Shown: positions 1 to 9,383, counted from the first letter of the stretch. The stretch: 64,000 bases of DNA from Flavobacterium algicola (GCF_022399565.1 NZ_JAJTUT010000001.1:919336-983335); one strand, 5' to 3'. The notes: generated by a model not told the origin, from the letters alone. Program-made: numbers and translations.

Positions 1-1509
1 CTTTCCTTTATTGTGATAAGTGTCTTTACCATGCTGGGTTTGGCTAGAATCTTGGATTACCTCAACACTGGTGCCGATAGAACATCGATGCTCCATCTCG
101 AAACAGAAAGTGAGGATGTCTATTTGCCACATGTCAATTGGACAAGCTTAGAGAATCCGGCTCGTGAGATGGAGAAAAACACTTTGGGCAAGCTAGAGCG
201 AGATTATCTCTTTTCGTGGTATGTAAAAAATACAGCCTTAAAAACAAACAATTCAGAAGGAATAGATGACTATTATACTGCGAATACCCGTTTGAACTTG
301 TATCGTACCATAAAGTACAATAGAGAACATCAAATCACGATTGAAAACACGACAATCAAACACTCCCCTGATCTTGAATTCTACAGTGAAGATGGTCAAT
401 TGGTCGTATTTACAGATAAAAATGTGATCGAATATCAAAAAGTGTATCAGAATAAAGAGTTGATAACCACCGTTCAAGATACAGCAACTTATAAAGTAAT
501 GATGCTTCTAGAAGATGGTTTCTGGCGTGTGCGACATTTTCTTAAAATGCAACCCGAAGTTTTTGTAGCTGACACCACAAAGACAAATCAAATTTATACG
601 GTCAAAGGCAACCAAATATTCCAGAATAAAGTACCCTACACCATCAAAGGAATTAATTACTACCCTAAAAATTCCGCATGGGATACCTTTGGCGAATTAT
701 TCAACAAAGACACAATTGCAGCCGATTTTGAGATTATCAAAAAAGCAAAACTGAACACTATTCGAATTTTTATTCAGTACGGTGATTTTGGAAAAGCCAA
801 GATTATCCCTGAGAAAATGAAGAAACTGAAAACCTTTTTGGATTTGGCAGAAGCCAAAGATTTAGCTGTAGTTGTTACCCTTTTTGATTTCTATAGTGAT
901 TACTCTCTGGATAATTGGACTTTAACGCATCGACACGCTGAGCAAATTGTGTCTACCTTCAAAGACCACAAAGCAATTCTTGCCTGGGATATGAAAAACG
1001 AACCCAATTTAGATTTCGAAAATAGAGGAAAAGAAAATGTACTAAGTTGGCTAGACCACATGGAAACTGTCATTAAGGAAAATGACCCCAATCATTTAGT
1101 TACTATAGGTTGGTCCAACTCGGTTGAGGCAACGAACTTGGCTTACAAAATGGATTTTATATCATATCACTTTTATAATGACATAATTCATCTTGAATAC
1201 GAAACGAATCAATTATTGAAGAGCACTAAAAAACCAGTAGTAATTCAGGAATTTGGAGTGCCATCTTATGGCGGAATGTGGAATTTTTGGGAAGGAAGTA
1301 TTGAGAAACAAGCAACTTATCATCAAAAAATGCAAGCTTATTTCAAAAAAAACAATTACTCTTTTATGTCATGGACTTTATATGATTTTCCACATGTGCC
1401 AGATCAAGTTGCTGGTAAATGGCCTTGGCAAAAAAACAGGCAAACAAAATTCGGGTTTATCGATGATAAAGGAGTCAACAAACCCGCATTTAAGTATATT
1501 TCGAACTAA
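1..1509 (+). CDS. Membrane-linked GH5-like glycoside hydrolase (5' partial)
   Basis: The frame is open to the window edge. The first internal start is a GTG at 13, inside a hydrophobic stretch, so the true N-terminus and probably a membrane anchor lie upstream. After about 170 residues of unassigned alpha/beta sequence comes a GH5-type TIM barrel. Numbering from the GTG, the acid/base glutamate is E330 in WDMKNEPN and the nucleophile is E413 in VVIQEFGVP, both with the spacing expected for clan A glycosidases. A late YDFPHVP/WPWQ segment is rich in sugar-stacking aromatics. The enzyme probably cleaves or trims a beta-linked polysaccharide. Convergent glycosyltransferase and flippase genes suggest a role in making or releasing exopolysaccharide rather than in nutrition. 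The family is a confident call; the substrate is not known. Confidence 0.8.
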   Translation, partial: LSFIVISVFTMLGLARILDYLNTGADRTSMLHLETESEDVYLPHVNWTSLENPAREMEKNTLGKLERDYLFSWYVKNTALKTNNSEGIDDYYTANTRLNLYRTIKYNREHQITIENTTIKHSPDLEFYSEDGQLVVFTDKNVIEYQKVYQNKELITTVQDTATYKVMMLLEDGFWRVRHFLKMQPEVFVADTTKTNQIYTVKGNQIFQNKVPYTIKGINYYPKNSAWDTFGELFNKDTIAADFEIIKKAKLNTIRIFIQYGDFGKAKIIPEKMKKLKTFLDLAEAKDLAVVVTLFDFYSDYSLDNWTLTHRHAEQIVSTFKDHKAILAWDMKNEPNLDFENRGKENVLSWLDHMETVIKENDPNHLVTIGWSNSVEATNLAYKMDFISYHFYNDIIHLEYETNQLLKSTKKPVVIQEFGVPSYGGMWNFWEGSIEKQATYHQKMQAYFKKNNYSFMSWTLYDFPHVPDQVAGKWPWQKNRQTKFGFIDDKGVNKPAFKYISN

Positions 1510-1513
1510 AAAA

Positions 1514-2692
1514 TTATTTTTTTGATTGTATAATTTCCTTAAACGTATCCATATACATATCTGTAATTTTATCCATGGATAAAGCACTTGCTGCTTTAAA
1601 ATTCTGTATTGCGATCGATTTTCTATTGTCGTCGTTATTAATGATTTTTTCTATGGCCTGCGCCAATGATTCTGCGCTTTCTGGGTCAAAGAATTCCCCT
1701 TTGTAACCTTCTTCTTCTACCAATAAAGCAAGATCGCCAAGATCAGGCATGACTACTGCTTTACCATAACTTCCTGCTTGATGCAATACACCTGAACTAC
1801 CTGTTGTAGATGTGTACGGGAAAGCAACTACGGTACTCTCTCCAAAAATTACTGGAACATCTTTTTCCTCTACATAACCTGTAAAACGGATTCCCTCAAC
1901 GTCTTTATATTTTTCTTGAACACCTGCAAGATATCCAGGTGTATTTGGACTGTCTGTTCCTGCGATGACAACTTCAATTTTCTCTGTACTGCGTTGTCTT
2001 ATTATGATAGCGGCTTCTATAAGGATTTCTACTTTTTTATAAGTACCAAATTTCCCAAAAGCCATAATTTGCTTTGGCCCTGGAGCCAATTCAAATGAAG
2101 GTTGTTCGATACTATCAAAAGTTCCGTGTGGAATCACTTTGATATTATTCACTTTGTATTTTTTTTCTAAAACCGTAACGTATTTATTGATAGTCACTGC
2201 AACAATATCTGATTTCAATATCAAACGAGTAAGTGTAGTCCCTATAAAATTATATATTTTTTGGGCCACCTTATTGTCTGTAAATCCAGCACTTTCAAGA
2301 TCAACTTGTTCTAAAATATTGTGCAATAATGAAACAGTAGGAACTCCATTCATGCGTAGAATGGCAGGAATCATCAATCCCAAAGCAGCCGGAACTTTTT
2401 TGTCTCCAAATTTCATAAATTGAAGATTGATCAAAACAGCATCAGGTTTTTCTACTTGAATGGCTTTGTTTATAGCCAAAATATTTCCGTAACTATTAAA
2501 AGACCAACATTCATTAATTTTTACCTTGTCACTATTTTTAAAATTTAAGTCTTTAGGCTCTGCTGTTTTATCGGCAAGAACTATTACCTGACTTACTTCC
2601 TGTTTTTGAGCAAAATTTTTAACTAAATGATATCCATATTCATTTAAAGTCACCTTACTCGGTGGGAAGGCAGTGATGACAGCTATTTTCAT
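1514..2692 (-). CDS. Glycosyltransferase family 4 (group 1) protein
   Basis: A 392-residue GT-B fold enzyme. The N-terminal Rossmann half opens with MKIAVITAFPPSKVTLNEYG, the usual start of group 1 transferases. The C-terminal half carries the nucleotide-sugar region (IMAFGKFGTYKKVEILIEA, then GVLHQAGSYGKAVVMPD). The usual EX7E glutamate before the second helix is not obvious, since Gln stands near its place. It would transfer a sugar from a nucleotide donor to a growing glycan in the cytoplasm. It ends 4 nt from the stop of the convergent GH5-like gene and follows the flippase gene by about 100 nt on the same strand, so it is probably part of a polysaccharide assembly locus. Donor and acceptor cannot be read from the sequence. 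Confidence 0.85.
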   Translation of the reverse strand: MKIAVITAFPPSKVTLNEYGYHLVKNFAQKQEVSQVIVLADKTAEPKDLNFKNSDKVKINECWSFNSYGNILAINKAIQVEKPDAVLINLQFMKFGDKKVPAALGLMIPAILRMNGVPTVSLLHNILEQVDLESAGFTDNKVAQKIYNFIGTTLTRLILKSDIVAVTINKYVTVLEKKYKVNNIKVIPHGTFDSIEQPSFELAPGPKQIMAFGKFGTYKKVEILIEAAIIIRQRSTEKIEVVIAGTDSPNTPGYLAGVQEKYKDVEGIRFTGYVEEKDVPVIFGESTVVAFPYTSTTGSSGVLHQAGSYGKAVVMPDLGDLALLVEEEGYKGEFFDPESAESLAQAIEKIINNDDNRKSIAIQNFKAASALSMDKITDMYMDTFKEIIQSKK

Positions 2693-2795
2693 AAGTTACT
2701 ATTTGTTTTTAGGTTTTTAATGGTAGGTTTTTGCAATTTTGTTCGAAAATGAATACAATCACAAATTCCTATTTTATAATTGAGATTTGGGAATC

Positions 2796-4061
2796 TTAAC
2801 TTTTAATCTTCGTCATTCTATTTTTATAAAAAAAGAAGCAAAGTTGAAATACTAATAAAATTACCATCGCGATAATTTGCATGTGTACGACTTGCTCTAA
2901 TGTATCATGATTAAGCATGATGAGTCCAATTTGTGTTGTTCCCAAAATCGCTGAAACTACTACCGGAAAATATTGATTAAGTGATAAGTAATAGTATGCA
3001 AAGATATTTGCCACAGCAAAAAGCGATGTAGCCAGAGCATATTTCCACAATAAAAAGGAGATAGAAACATATTCACTACCAAACATTGTATTGACTACAA
3101 ACTCAGGAAACAAAGCAGTGAAGCCTACAATTAGAGAAGATAATGTGGCAATATACCCGACATATTTAAGTAAAATAGGCAATGTATCTTGATTGTCTTT
3201 TTTCATTTTAATAACCTTGGGCAGTAATAGCATCACAAACATCCAAGCAACAAAATACACTACACGACCAATAAGAGCAAGAGAAGCATATAAACCAGCG
3301 TCGTGATTATCAAAATAGTGTTTTACCAATATTATATCGCTATTGTTTATAATAATCTGTGTCAACTCATAAAAGGCAGTTAGTGCAAAAAATGTTGTGA
3401 TTGAACGAACATCTATTTCGGTAACAACATCTGTTGAGAAACCTTTGAAAAGAATTTTTTGAAAAGGAAATACGCCAAATACAAATGAGAATAAGATACC
3501 CAGCGCTACAATTATAGAACTAGGAACATTTGGAAATAAGAACAAAGCTCCCATCGTTAAAAGTAACCGGCTGGCCATCTCTGTTTGATAGGTAGTCGCC
3601 AATTTATTAAGTATATTTTGTCCTTGATATAAACCTCTATTTACGCTCATCATAAAATAAAGCGGAATTCCAAACCCAAAAATATAAAACATGGATGCTG
3701 TTTTGGTATGGAAAATAGTTTGTAAGTCTTGATAGAAATAAATGATAGCAACACCACAGAGTATTCCTAAAATAGCCGCGTATTTAATAATTAATTTGGT
3801 AAAAGCTAGCAGTCTATTTTCTTCGAATAAAACAGCATATTTGGCCGTCACAATTTGAAATGTCATTCCGACGAATGAAAGAATCAGTAAAAGAGTAATT
3901 AAAATAGCAGCATCTGAAAATTCTTCGGGTCCAAGCAGACGCCCTAATAAAAGATTGTATAAATAATTACCTCCATTAACCAATAATATGGTCACCATGA
4001 AGAGTTGCTCTGGACTTAGTTTTTTCGGTATTTTAGCAATCAGACTTGAGGCTATCTTCAT
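2796..4061 (-). CDS. Wzx-like oligosaccharide flippase (MOP/MATE superfamily)
   Basis: A 421-residue polytopic membrane protein with about twelve hydrophobic segments and short charged loops, the layout of polysaccharide biosynthesis flippases. The N-terminal motif FMVTILLVNGGNYLYNLLLG with the following GPEEFSDAAIL resembles the family's first two helices. Such proteins move undecaprenyl-linked sugar units across the inner membrane. It is upstream of, and probably cotranscribed with, the GT4 gene, and diverges from the TPR/beta-barrel gene across a gap of about 420 bp. The family call is good, but the exact substrate and whether it works with a Wzy polymerase (none is seen here) are open. 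Confidence 0.8.
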   Translation of the reverse strand: MKIASSLIAKIPKKLSPEQLFMVTILLVNGGNYLYNLLLGRLLGPEEFSDAAILITLLLILSFVGMTFQIVTAKYAVLFEENRLLAFTKLIIKYAAILGILCGVAIIYFYQDLQTIFHTKTASMFYIFGFGIPLYFMMSVNRGLYQGQNILNKLATTYQTEMASRLLLTMGALFLFPNVPSSIIVALGILFSFVFGVFPFQKILFKGFSTDVVTEIDVRSITTFFALTAFYELTQIIINNSDIILVKHYFDNHDAGLYASLALIGRVVYFVAWMFVMLLLPKVIKMKKDNQDTLPILLKYVGYIATLSSLIVGFTALFPEFVVNTMFGSEYVSISFLLWKYALATSLFAVANIFAYYYLSLNQYFPVVVSAILGTTQIGLIMLNHDTLEQVVHMQIIAMVILLVFQLCFFFYKNRMTKIKS

Positions 4062-4482
4062 TACTTATAATTTATAATTTATGACCTATATAGAGTTGTA
4101 GGTAACTTCTATTGGTCAAAGATGTATCGTTTGTATTTATCTAGTGTAAACTTTTATTATTTTATTGTCTAAAAATTAAGAGCATTTGAAAAGTGATTCT
4201 CATACTTATATAAGATAAAATCGCTTGCCACCTTAAATTGTCGGCATGATTGTTTAAATGTAAGCATTTTTGATAATTTAACATAATTCTTACACACTTA
4301 ATTATTTAAAATTAGCTAGGTTAGAAATCAACTATTTTTATGCTAATAGCAATTTTAAGCCGCACAAATATCATTATTAAAGTTATAGCGTACTATAAAC
4401 TTAGATGAATCGACCGAAAGTGTAGATGAAATATTACTATTTAATCCTTAACTTGCATCATAGAACCCCAGATTCACAAAAC
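4062..4482. other. Divergent intergenic region
   Basis: About 420 bp of AT-rich DNA separates the flippase gene from the TPR/barrel gene, so promoters for both directions should lie here. I could not find a clean TTG-N19-TAnnTTTG promoter on either strand. The closest minus-strand match is CATCTTTG (complement of 4118-4125), which has one mismatch and no partner box. No RNA gene or repeat was seen. Confidence 0.5.
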
Positions 4483-6543
4483 ATGAAATTATTTTTAAAA
4501 ATTAGCCTACTCTTCTTATTTTTTTTCAGCTTAACTACAAAGGCTCAAGACATGAGTACTGGCTTTGCTCATCTTGAAAAAGGTGAATTTGCAAAAGCAG
4601 AAGTTTTTTTCAGCAACATTTTAAAAGAGTATCCTAAAAACAAAACAGCCCGCTTATGTTACGCACGTGCTATTGGCTTAAACGATCAAGCAGATAAAGC
4701 ATTAGATCATTTTATTCAGTTAAAAAAAGAATATCCAGGTGATCTAGAAATTGAACTAAATTATGCAGAATCCCTACTATGGAATAAAAAATATACTGAG
4801 GCAAAAGCATTTTACACGACACTTGTTGAAAAAAATCCGACTAACTTCGTTGCTCATCTAGGTTTTGCTAATACCTTATCCAATTTAAAAGAATATCCTG
4901 AAGCACTACTCAATGTAAATAAAGCATTAGAGCTTTCTCCTGGAAATTCTGGAGCATTGATATCAAGGAAGTATATAAAGCTGGGATATGCCTATCAAAA
5001 TGTAAACGAAAAGAAATTTGATAATGCTGCAACTTTCTATGACGAAATATTGATTGATTTCCCTTTGGATAAAGAAACCTTGATGAACAAAGCCAATATG
5101 TACCTCATCACAAAAGAAATAGAAAAAGGCAAAGAGGTATACAATTTATTGGCACCTGGACATCCGAACATAGCCTTAAATGGATTGTCTTTATTAGAAC
5201 ATATTAATAAGAAAGAGAAAAAAGCTTTGGAACTCGCAACACAATCACTAGAAAAAGCAGTCCATATAACAGATGAGCCTCTGCAAAAACAAACAAAAGA
5301 ACGTTATGTGCAAGCTTTGATTTGGAACAAAAAATACAAAGAAGCAGCAATCATTATTGACAACTTAAAAATAGAATATCCTAATGAAAACTGGGTTCTT
5401 GCATTGGCAGCAACATTAGCTATTTACAAAAGTGACTTCCCTGATAGCATTTCATACTACGAACAAATATTAGTAAATGACAGTAAATCATTTGATGGAA
5501 ATTTAGGTATAGCCAATGCACATAAAGCATCGGGAGAAATCTCCAAAGCTTATCAAGCTGCAAACACAACATTGGAAATATTCAAAGATCAAGGGGATGC
5601 ATTAAACTTTATTAAGAAAATCAAGGAAGACTTTACACCTTATGTAGAAGAAAAGCTAAGCTATTCATTTGACAATGGTAACAATACTGCTGTAGCATCA
5701 AAAACATTAGTTAGTGTACCTTTATCAACAAAATGGACTGTAAATGCGACATATCAATACCGACAAACTGAGAATACAGTTACCAATGTGGGCGCAAAAA
5801 GTAATGATTTCTTATTAGGAGCAGCCTACCAACTGCACCCAAAAATTAATTATACCTTTGAAGCCGGAGTCAACTCGGCCAATTCGACAACTGTAAATTA
5901 CACGCAAGTTTTAATTAATACTTTTTTTAAAATGAAGCCATTTAAACTGCAAGATTTAGAAGTGGGTTACAAAAGAGAAATGCAAAATTTTAATTCTGAT
6001 TTGATTGATAAAGAAATCGCCACCAACAACTACTATTTGAATTACAATTTAAGTACTAACTTTAACTTTGGTTGGTTTACACAGTACTTTTTTACTTCAC
6101 AAACAGACAATAATGAACGTAACTTATTATTTACTTCTTTCTATTATAACTTCATGTCAAACCCTGTTTTAAAAGGAGGTTTAAATTACCAATATATTGC
6201 ATTTAAAGATCGTGTACCTGCTGACTACTTTAGTCCTAAGCGATTCAATGCTGTTGAGTTATTCCTAGAGATCTTAAAAGATGAAAATGGAATCGAGGCA
6301 AAATCTTGGTTTTATCATGCAAATGTAGCTTCTGGATATCAGTTTAAGGAAAGTGATGCTAAAGAGTGGACTTATAGAGTACAAGCTAAATTAGGTTACA
6401 AATTTTCTGATCGATTATTGGCAAATGTATATGGTCTACGTAGTAATATTGCATCAACTTCTGCTTCTGGATTTACATTTAATGAGTTTGGATTACGCCT
6501 AAAGTGGAAACTGAATAGTGAGCCAATTTTTAAACTGAGATAA
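4483..6543 (+). CDS. TPR-repeat protein with C-terminal outer-membrane beta-barrel
   Basis: The frame is open from an ATG at 4426, but the ATG at 4483 directly starts a textbook signal peptide (MKLFLKISLLFLFFFSLTTKAQ), so the shorter 686-residue form is preferred. About 380 residues of tetratricopeptide repeats follow (for example FAHLEKGEFAKAEVFFSNIL). The last 300 residues alternate hydrophobic and polar and end in a strand-like segment, as in an outer-membrane beta-barrel. This TPR-plus-barrel design is that of polysaccharide export porins such as PgaA, BcsC and PelB. Together with the neighbouring GT, flippase and GH genes it suggests the exit pore of an exopolysaccharide system. The architecture is seen; the export role is inferred. 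A strong terminator follows directly. Confidence 0.75.
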   Translation: MKLFLKISLLFLFFFSLTTKAQDMSTGFAHLEKGEFAKAEVFFSNILKEYPKNKTARLCYARAIGLNDQADKALDHFIQLKKEYPGDLEIELNYAESLLWNKKYTEAKAFYTTLVEKNPTNFVAHLGFANTLSNLKEYPEALLNVNKALELSPGNSGALISRKYIKLGYAYQNVNEKKFDNAATFYDEILIDFPLDKETLMNKANMYLITKEIEKGKEVYNLLAPGHPNIALNGLSLLEHINKKEKKALELATQSLEKAVHITDEPLQKQTKERYVQALIWNKKYKEAAIIIDNLKIEYPNENWVLALAATLAIYKSDFPDSISYYEQILVNDSKSFDGNLGIANAHKASGEISKAYQAANTTLEIFKDQGDALNFIKKIKEDFTPYVEEKLSYSFDNGNNTAVASKTLVSVPLSTKWTVNATYQYRQTENTVTNVGAKSNDFLLGAAYQLHPKINYTFEAGVNSANSTTVNYTQVLINTFFKMKPFKLQDLEVGYKREMQNFNSDLIDKEIATNNYYLNYNLSTNFNFGWFTQYFFTSQTDNNERNLLFTSFYYNFMSNPVLKGGLNYQYIAFKDRVPADYFSPKRFNAVELFLEILKDENGIEAKSWFYHANVASGYQFKESDAKEWTYRVQAKLGYKFSDRLLANVYGLRSNIASTSASGFTFNEFGLRLKWKLNSEPIFKLR

Positions 6544-6558
6544 AGCTCTTGATAGAGC

Positions 6559-6594
6559 AAAAAAAAAGACTGCTCGTGGTAGCAGTCTTTTTTT
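6559..6594 (+). terminator. Intrinsic terminator after the TPR/barrel gene
   Basis: A 14-bp stem, AAAAAAAGACTGCT paired with AGCAGTCTTTTTTT around the loop CGTGGT, begins 15 nt after the stop codon. Flanking A and T tracts allow it to work in both directions. Confidence 0.9.
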
Positions 6595-6755
6595 GTTTAA
6601 TACTATACTAATTGGTAATCTATTTTTGGAATTATGTTTTTACTAACTTTAAAATAGAACATAACTGGTAAGGTGTTAATTTGATTGTAACTTATTGCCG
6701 AGTCTAACGTTCTATGATGTAAAGATACATGCATTCATAAACGATAGTAAGATTT

Positions 6756-6785
6756 TTCGTCGAGTGAAAGATTAGCTTCGACGAA
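6756..6785. repeat. Short inverted repeat
   Basis: TTCGTCGA (6756-6763) and TCGACGAA (6778-6785) are perfect complements separated by 14 nt. It lies between two terminators in a gap of about 320 bp without genes. There is no T-tract, so it is not an obvious terminator; it could be a protein-binding site or a decayed element. Confidence 0.4.
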
Positions 6786-6808
6786 GGGATATTTTCTAGT
6801 GGTAAAAC

Positions 6809-6850
6809 AAAAACGAACTGCATTTTCCATTGAAGTTGCAGTTCGTTTTT
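6809..6850 (-). terminator. Terminator of the NO-signalling operon
   Basis: AAAAACGAACTGCA (6809-6822) pairs perfectly with TGCAGTTCGTTTTT (6837-6850), a 14-bp stem with a 14-nt loop. It begins 18 nt beyond the stop codon of the last minus-strand gene of the 6.9-13.9 kb operon. The A/T tracts on both sides make it usable in either direction. Confidence 0.85.
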
Positions 6851-6868
6851 ATTTGTATTATTTTAAAG

Positions 6869-7300
6869 CTAATTGGCTTGTTGCAAGCTCTCAGCTTTAA
6901 AACCAATAAGTTTGCGTACTTCAGCATTGTTCGGCACAACAAGTTCGTTATTAACCGTTACTAAAAATGGAATTAAAGCCGCATGACTGATTATTAGTGT
7001 AGTTTCTTTATTTTTTATAATTTTCTCAGCATCATATCTGCTCAGTGGTCCTGCCCAATTTAAATTGTAACAATATCCCAGTGATCGTCTTCTGATAAAA
7101 GTTATATGATCGTCGTTAATCATTGTCCACCTAGTTGAAACTAAATAGTATCCGGTAGTATCATTATTTGAAGAATTCAACTCTAAATTTTCTGAAAAGG
7201 GTAATTTTACTTCCATAGTGAATAGTATTAAAGACCAAGCTAATATATAAAACAGATAGATTAAAAGCAAATAATACCGACAAGAAGAGGTTTGAGGCAA
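6869..7300 (-). CDS. Small putative membrane protein of unknown function, last gene of the H-NOX/FIST operon
   Basis: 143 residues from a TTG start at 7300; the first in-frame ATG is at 7216 (residue 29). With the TTG start the protein opens with a strongly hydrophobic helix (about residues 9-28, LLLIYLFYILAWSLILF) followed by a 110-residue soluble part. If the ATG is used this helix is lost. I recognise no family. It lies 24 nt after the LytTR regulator gene and before the operon's terminator, so it is probably cotranscribed with the signalling genes. Possible roles (effector, local regulator, unrelated passenger) cannot be separated from sequence alone. The gene is reasonably supported by frame and position; its function is unknown. 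Confidence 0.5.
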   Translation of the reverse strand: MPQTSSCRYYLLLIYLFYILAWSLILFTMEVKLPFSENLELNSSNNDTTGYYLVSTRWTMINDDHITFIRRRSLGYCYNLNWAGPLSRYDAEKIIKNKETTLIISHAALIPFLVTVNNELVVPNNAEVRKLIGFKAESLQQAN

Positions 7301-7324
7301 TATAAGAAAGTTTTAACTTACGCT

Positions 7325-8029
7325 TTACAAAATATTTATCCTGTTGAGTAATTCTGCTCTATTGGATCGACTGACTGGTATAACGTCTTTACTAATCAAA
7401 ACGCTATTATCCTCAATGTCAATTATTTTCTTAATATTAATAATGAATGAGCGGTGCACTTTTAAGAAAATGTCTGTAGGTAATTTATCTTCTATCTTTT
7501 TTAAAGTAGAATGTACAACGTAGTTTTTTGTTTCGGTTTTTATATGGATATAATCCCCTTTGGCTTCAATTACATTTACGGATTGAAAATCAATCTTTAT
7601 CAATCTCCTATCAACATTGATATAAAAATTGTTGGATTTACTTTCTACATCTAATTTTACTGCATTTTGAGATGGAAGTTTCAATCCATCTAATTTCTGA
7701 ATTGCTTTTAAAAATCGAGATTCTGTGATAGGCTTCACCAGATAATCAACTATACATTTGTATTCAAAAGCCTCGATAGCAAAATTTCTGTCAGAGGTTA
7801 CTAGAATTACATTTGGTGGATTTTTGATGGTCTGTATAAAGTCAAAACCCGAAAAATTGGGCATATGAATGTCTAAGAAAATTAAATCGACTGGATTCTG
7901 ATTTAAATATTTGATTGCATCGATGGGACTAGAGAAATCGGCTAGGACTTCTATATCTGTAAAGTTGGCAATAAATTGGGCCAATATGGCTCTCGCCATT
8001 TCTTCATCATCTATAATAATGCAATTCAT
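7325..8029 (-). CDS. LytTR-family response regulator
   Basis: 234 residues. Residues 1-120 form a receiver domain with the acidic pocket at IIIDDEE, the phospho-acceptor D53 in LIFLDIHMP and the conserved lysine in VDYLVKPIT. Residues about 130-234 form a LytTR DNA-binding domain (FYINVDRRLIKIDFQSVNVI, then KVHRSFIINIKKI near the end). It is the only gene of this operon with a DNA-binding domain, so it is the likely transcriptional output. It starts 12 nt after the Hpt gene, which points to direct phosphotransfer from that Hpt protein. LytTR proteins bind paired direct repeats near promoters; its targets are not visible here. Confidence 0.92.
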   Translation of the reverse strand: MNCIIIDDEEMARAILAQFIANFTDIEVLADFSSPIDAIKYLNQNPVDLIFLDIHMPNFSGFDFIQTIKNPPNVILVTSDRNFAIEAFEYKCIVDYLVKPITESRFLKAIQKLDGLKLPSQNAVKLDVESKSNNFYINVDRRLIKIDFQSVNVIEAKGDYIHIKTETKNYVVHSTLKKIEDKLPTDIFLKVHRSFIINIKKIIDIEDNSVLISKDVIPVSRSNRAELLNRINIL

Positions 8030-8041
8030 TTACGCAAGGTT

Positions 8042-8359
8042 TTATAATTGTATTACAAACTCTTGCATATCTTTTAAAATGTTTTGAAATTCATCTTGCA
8101 AGGTCAAAGAGCTATTTTTTAAATTGTCTTCATAATCTGAAGCAATATAATAACTTTTTTCGAGACCTAGAATAGAAACTTTATGCTTTAACTTATGAAC
8201 TGCTTCTGCAACTCGCAATAATTCATTTTTTTCTAATTTTTCGTAATAGGTATCAACCTCTAGTGGTAATTCTCGTTTTAATATTCCGATTAACTTTGCT
8301 TTGAACTCTTCATTGTCTCCAGAAAGTTCATTTATATAATTTAGATTAGGTGTTTCCAT
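8042..8359 (-). CDS. Hpt-domain phosphotransfer protein
   Basis: A free-standing histidine phosphotransfer protein of 105 residues, counted from the ATG at 8359. An in-frame ATG at 8395 adds 12 residues without resemblance to the domain. The family motif appears as AVHKLKHKVSILGL, placing the phospho-accepting histidine at H55, in the middle of the four-helix bundle. The start overlaps the end of the upstream kinase gene by 14 nt, suggesting translational coupling, and the LytTR regulator follows 12 nt later. Because both kinases in this operon lack fused receiver domains, this protein probably passes phosphate between a receiver (the single-domain regulator at 13441-13854) and the LytTR regulator. 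Family assignment is firm; relay order is inference. Confidence 0.85.
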   Translation of the reverse strand: METPNLNYINELSGDNEEFKAKLIGILKRELPLEVDTYYEKLEKNELLRVAEAVHKLKHKVSILGLEKSYYIASDYEDNLKNSSLTLQDEFQNILKDMQEFVIQL

Positions 8360-9383
8360 AATTCTTAGATAATGTAAAATAAAATGTTGTGCCAATATTT
8401 TCTTGACTTTCGAGCCAAATTCTCCCTCTATAGAATTCTATAATTTTTTTCACGATCGAAAGTCCAATTCCAGATGACTTACCATCATTATGTAACTTTG
8501 TAAAGACATCAAATATTTTACTTTGATAGGCTGCTGGTATTCCAATTCCGTTATCCTTTATTTCAAAAACAATTTCCTCTTCGGTTTCAGTACAAGATAT
8601 TTCGATTTTCACCTCTTCTTTATCGTTGTATTTAATTCCGTTTTGAATCAAATTTTGAAATAATTGTTTGAACCTAAAATCATTTCCCAAAATCTTCGGA
8701 AGCTCATTTCCAAATGTTACTTTGGTGTTTTCTGGGATTTCAATCGTATTCAAAATGTCATTAACCAGTACGTTTAAGTCAATAATTCTATCTTCACTAT
8801 TCTGACTTTCGATAGACGAATAATTTAGAATTCCTTTGATCAGCAAATCCATTTTTTCGACATTCGATAAAATTAAATTTAAAGATTTTAGATTGTCGAC
8901 ATTCATCATTTCTTGATTGTCTTGTATGAACCAATTAATCAAAGTATCAATACTTCTCAAAGGTGCTTTTAAGTCATGAGAGACCATATGTGCATATTCA
9001 TTTAAAGCTTGGTTCTGCTTTTCTAGGTTTACCAACAACTCTTCTCTCTGCCTGCTTATTTTTACTATTTCAATAGACTGTTGTTTAATGTAATCAGATG
9101 AATCAAAATTATCTTTATCCAACGCAAGATTAGCATCTAGACTCATCGAGTTGAGAATAGATTGCAAATTTTTATTTACGTCTTTTAACCCCTCTGCTTC
9201 ATCTCTTAATTTTTGATTTGCTTCAAAAAGCTCGTCAGAACTAATTTTCATGGCGCGCTGAAGCATCTCAATTTGATTTTCATAATTTTGATAGGAGTCG
9301 TTAACCGCTACCAAAAAAACGTCTAAATCATTTAAGCCGCCCTTTAATTTTTTATCTATTTGCCTTTTTAACAATGAATGCAT
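8346..9383 (-). CDS. Soluble sensor histidine kinase next to FIST protein
   Basis: 345 residues with no membrane segment. The N-terminal 130 residues are mostly coiled coil (MKISSDELFEANQKLRDEAE) with no recognisable ligand domain. A HisKA domain follows with H136 in HMVSHDLKAPLRS, then a HATPase_c domain with N box (QNLIQNGIKYND), G1 box (EIKDNGIGIP) and G2 box (SSGIGLSIVKKI). Its ATG shares one base with the stop of the FIST gene (TAATG), so the two are translationally coupled. A kinase without its own sensor next to a FIST gene is the arrangement reported for NosP and its kinase partner, so the FIST protein probably controls it. The Hpt gene overlaps its 3' end. Confidence 0.9.
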   Translation of the reverse strand: MHSLLKRQIDKKLKGGLNDLDVFLVAVNDSYQNYENQIEMLQRAMKISSDELFEANQKLRDEAEGLKDVNKNLQSILNSMSLDANLALDKDNFDSSDYIKQQSIEIVKISRQREELLVNLEKQNQALNEYAHMVSHDLKAPLRSIDTLINWFIQDNQEMMNVDNLKSLNLILSNVEKMDLLIKGILNYSSIESQNSEDRIIDLNVLVNDILNTIEIPENTKVTFGNELPKILGNDFRFKQLFQNLIQNGIKYNDKEEVKIEISCTETEEEIVFEIKDNGIGIPAAYQSKIFDVFTKLHNDGKSSGIGLSIVKKIIEFYRGRIWLESQENIGTTFYFTLSKNYGNT

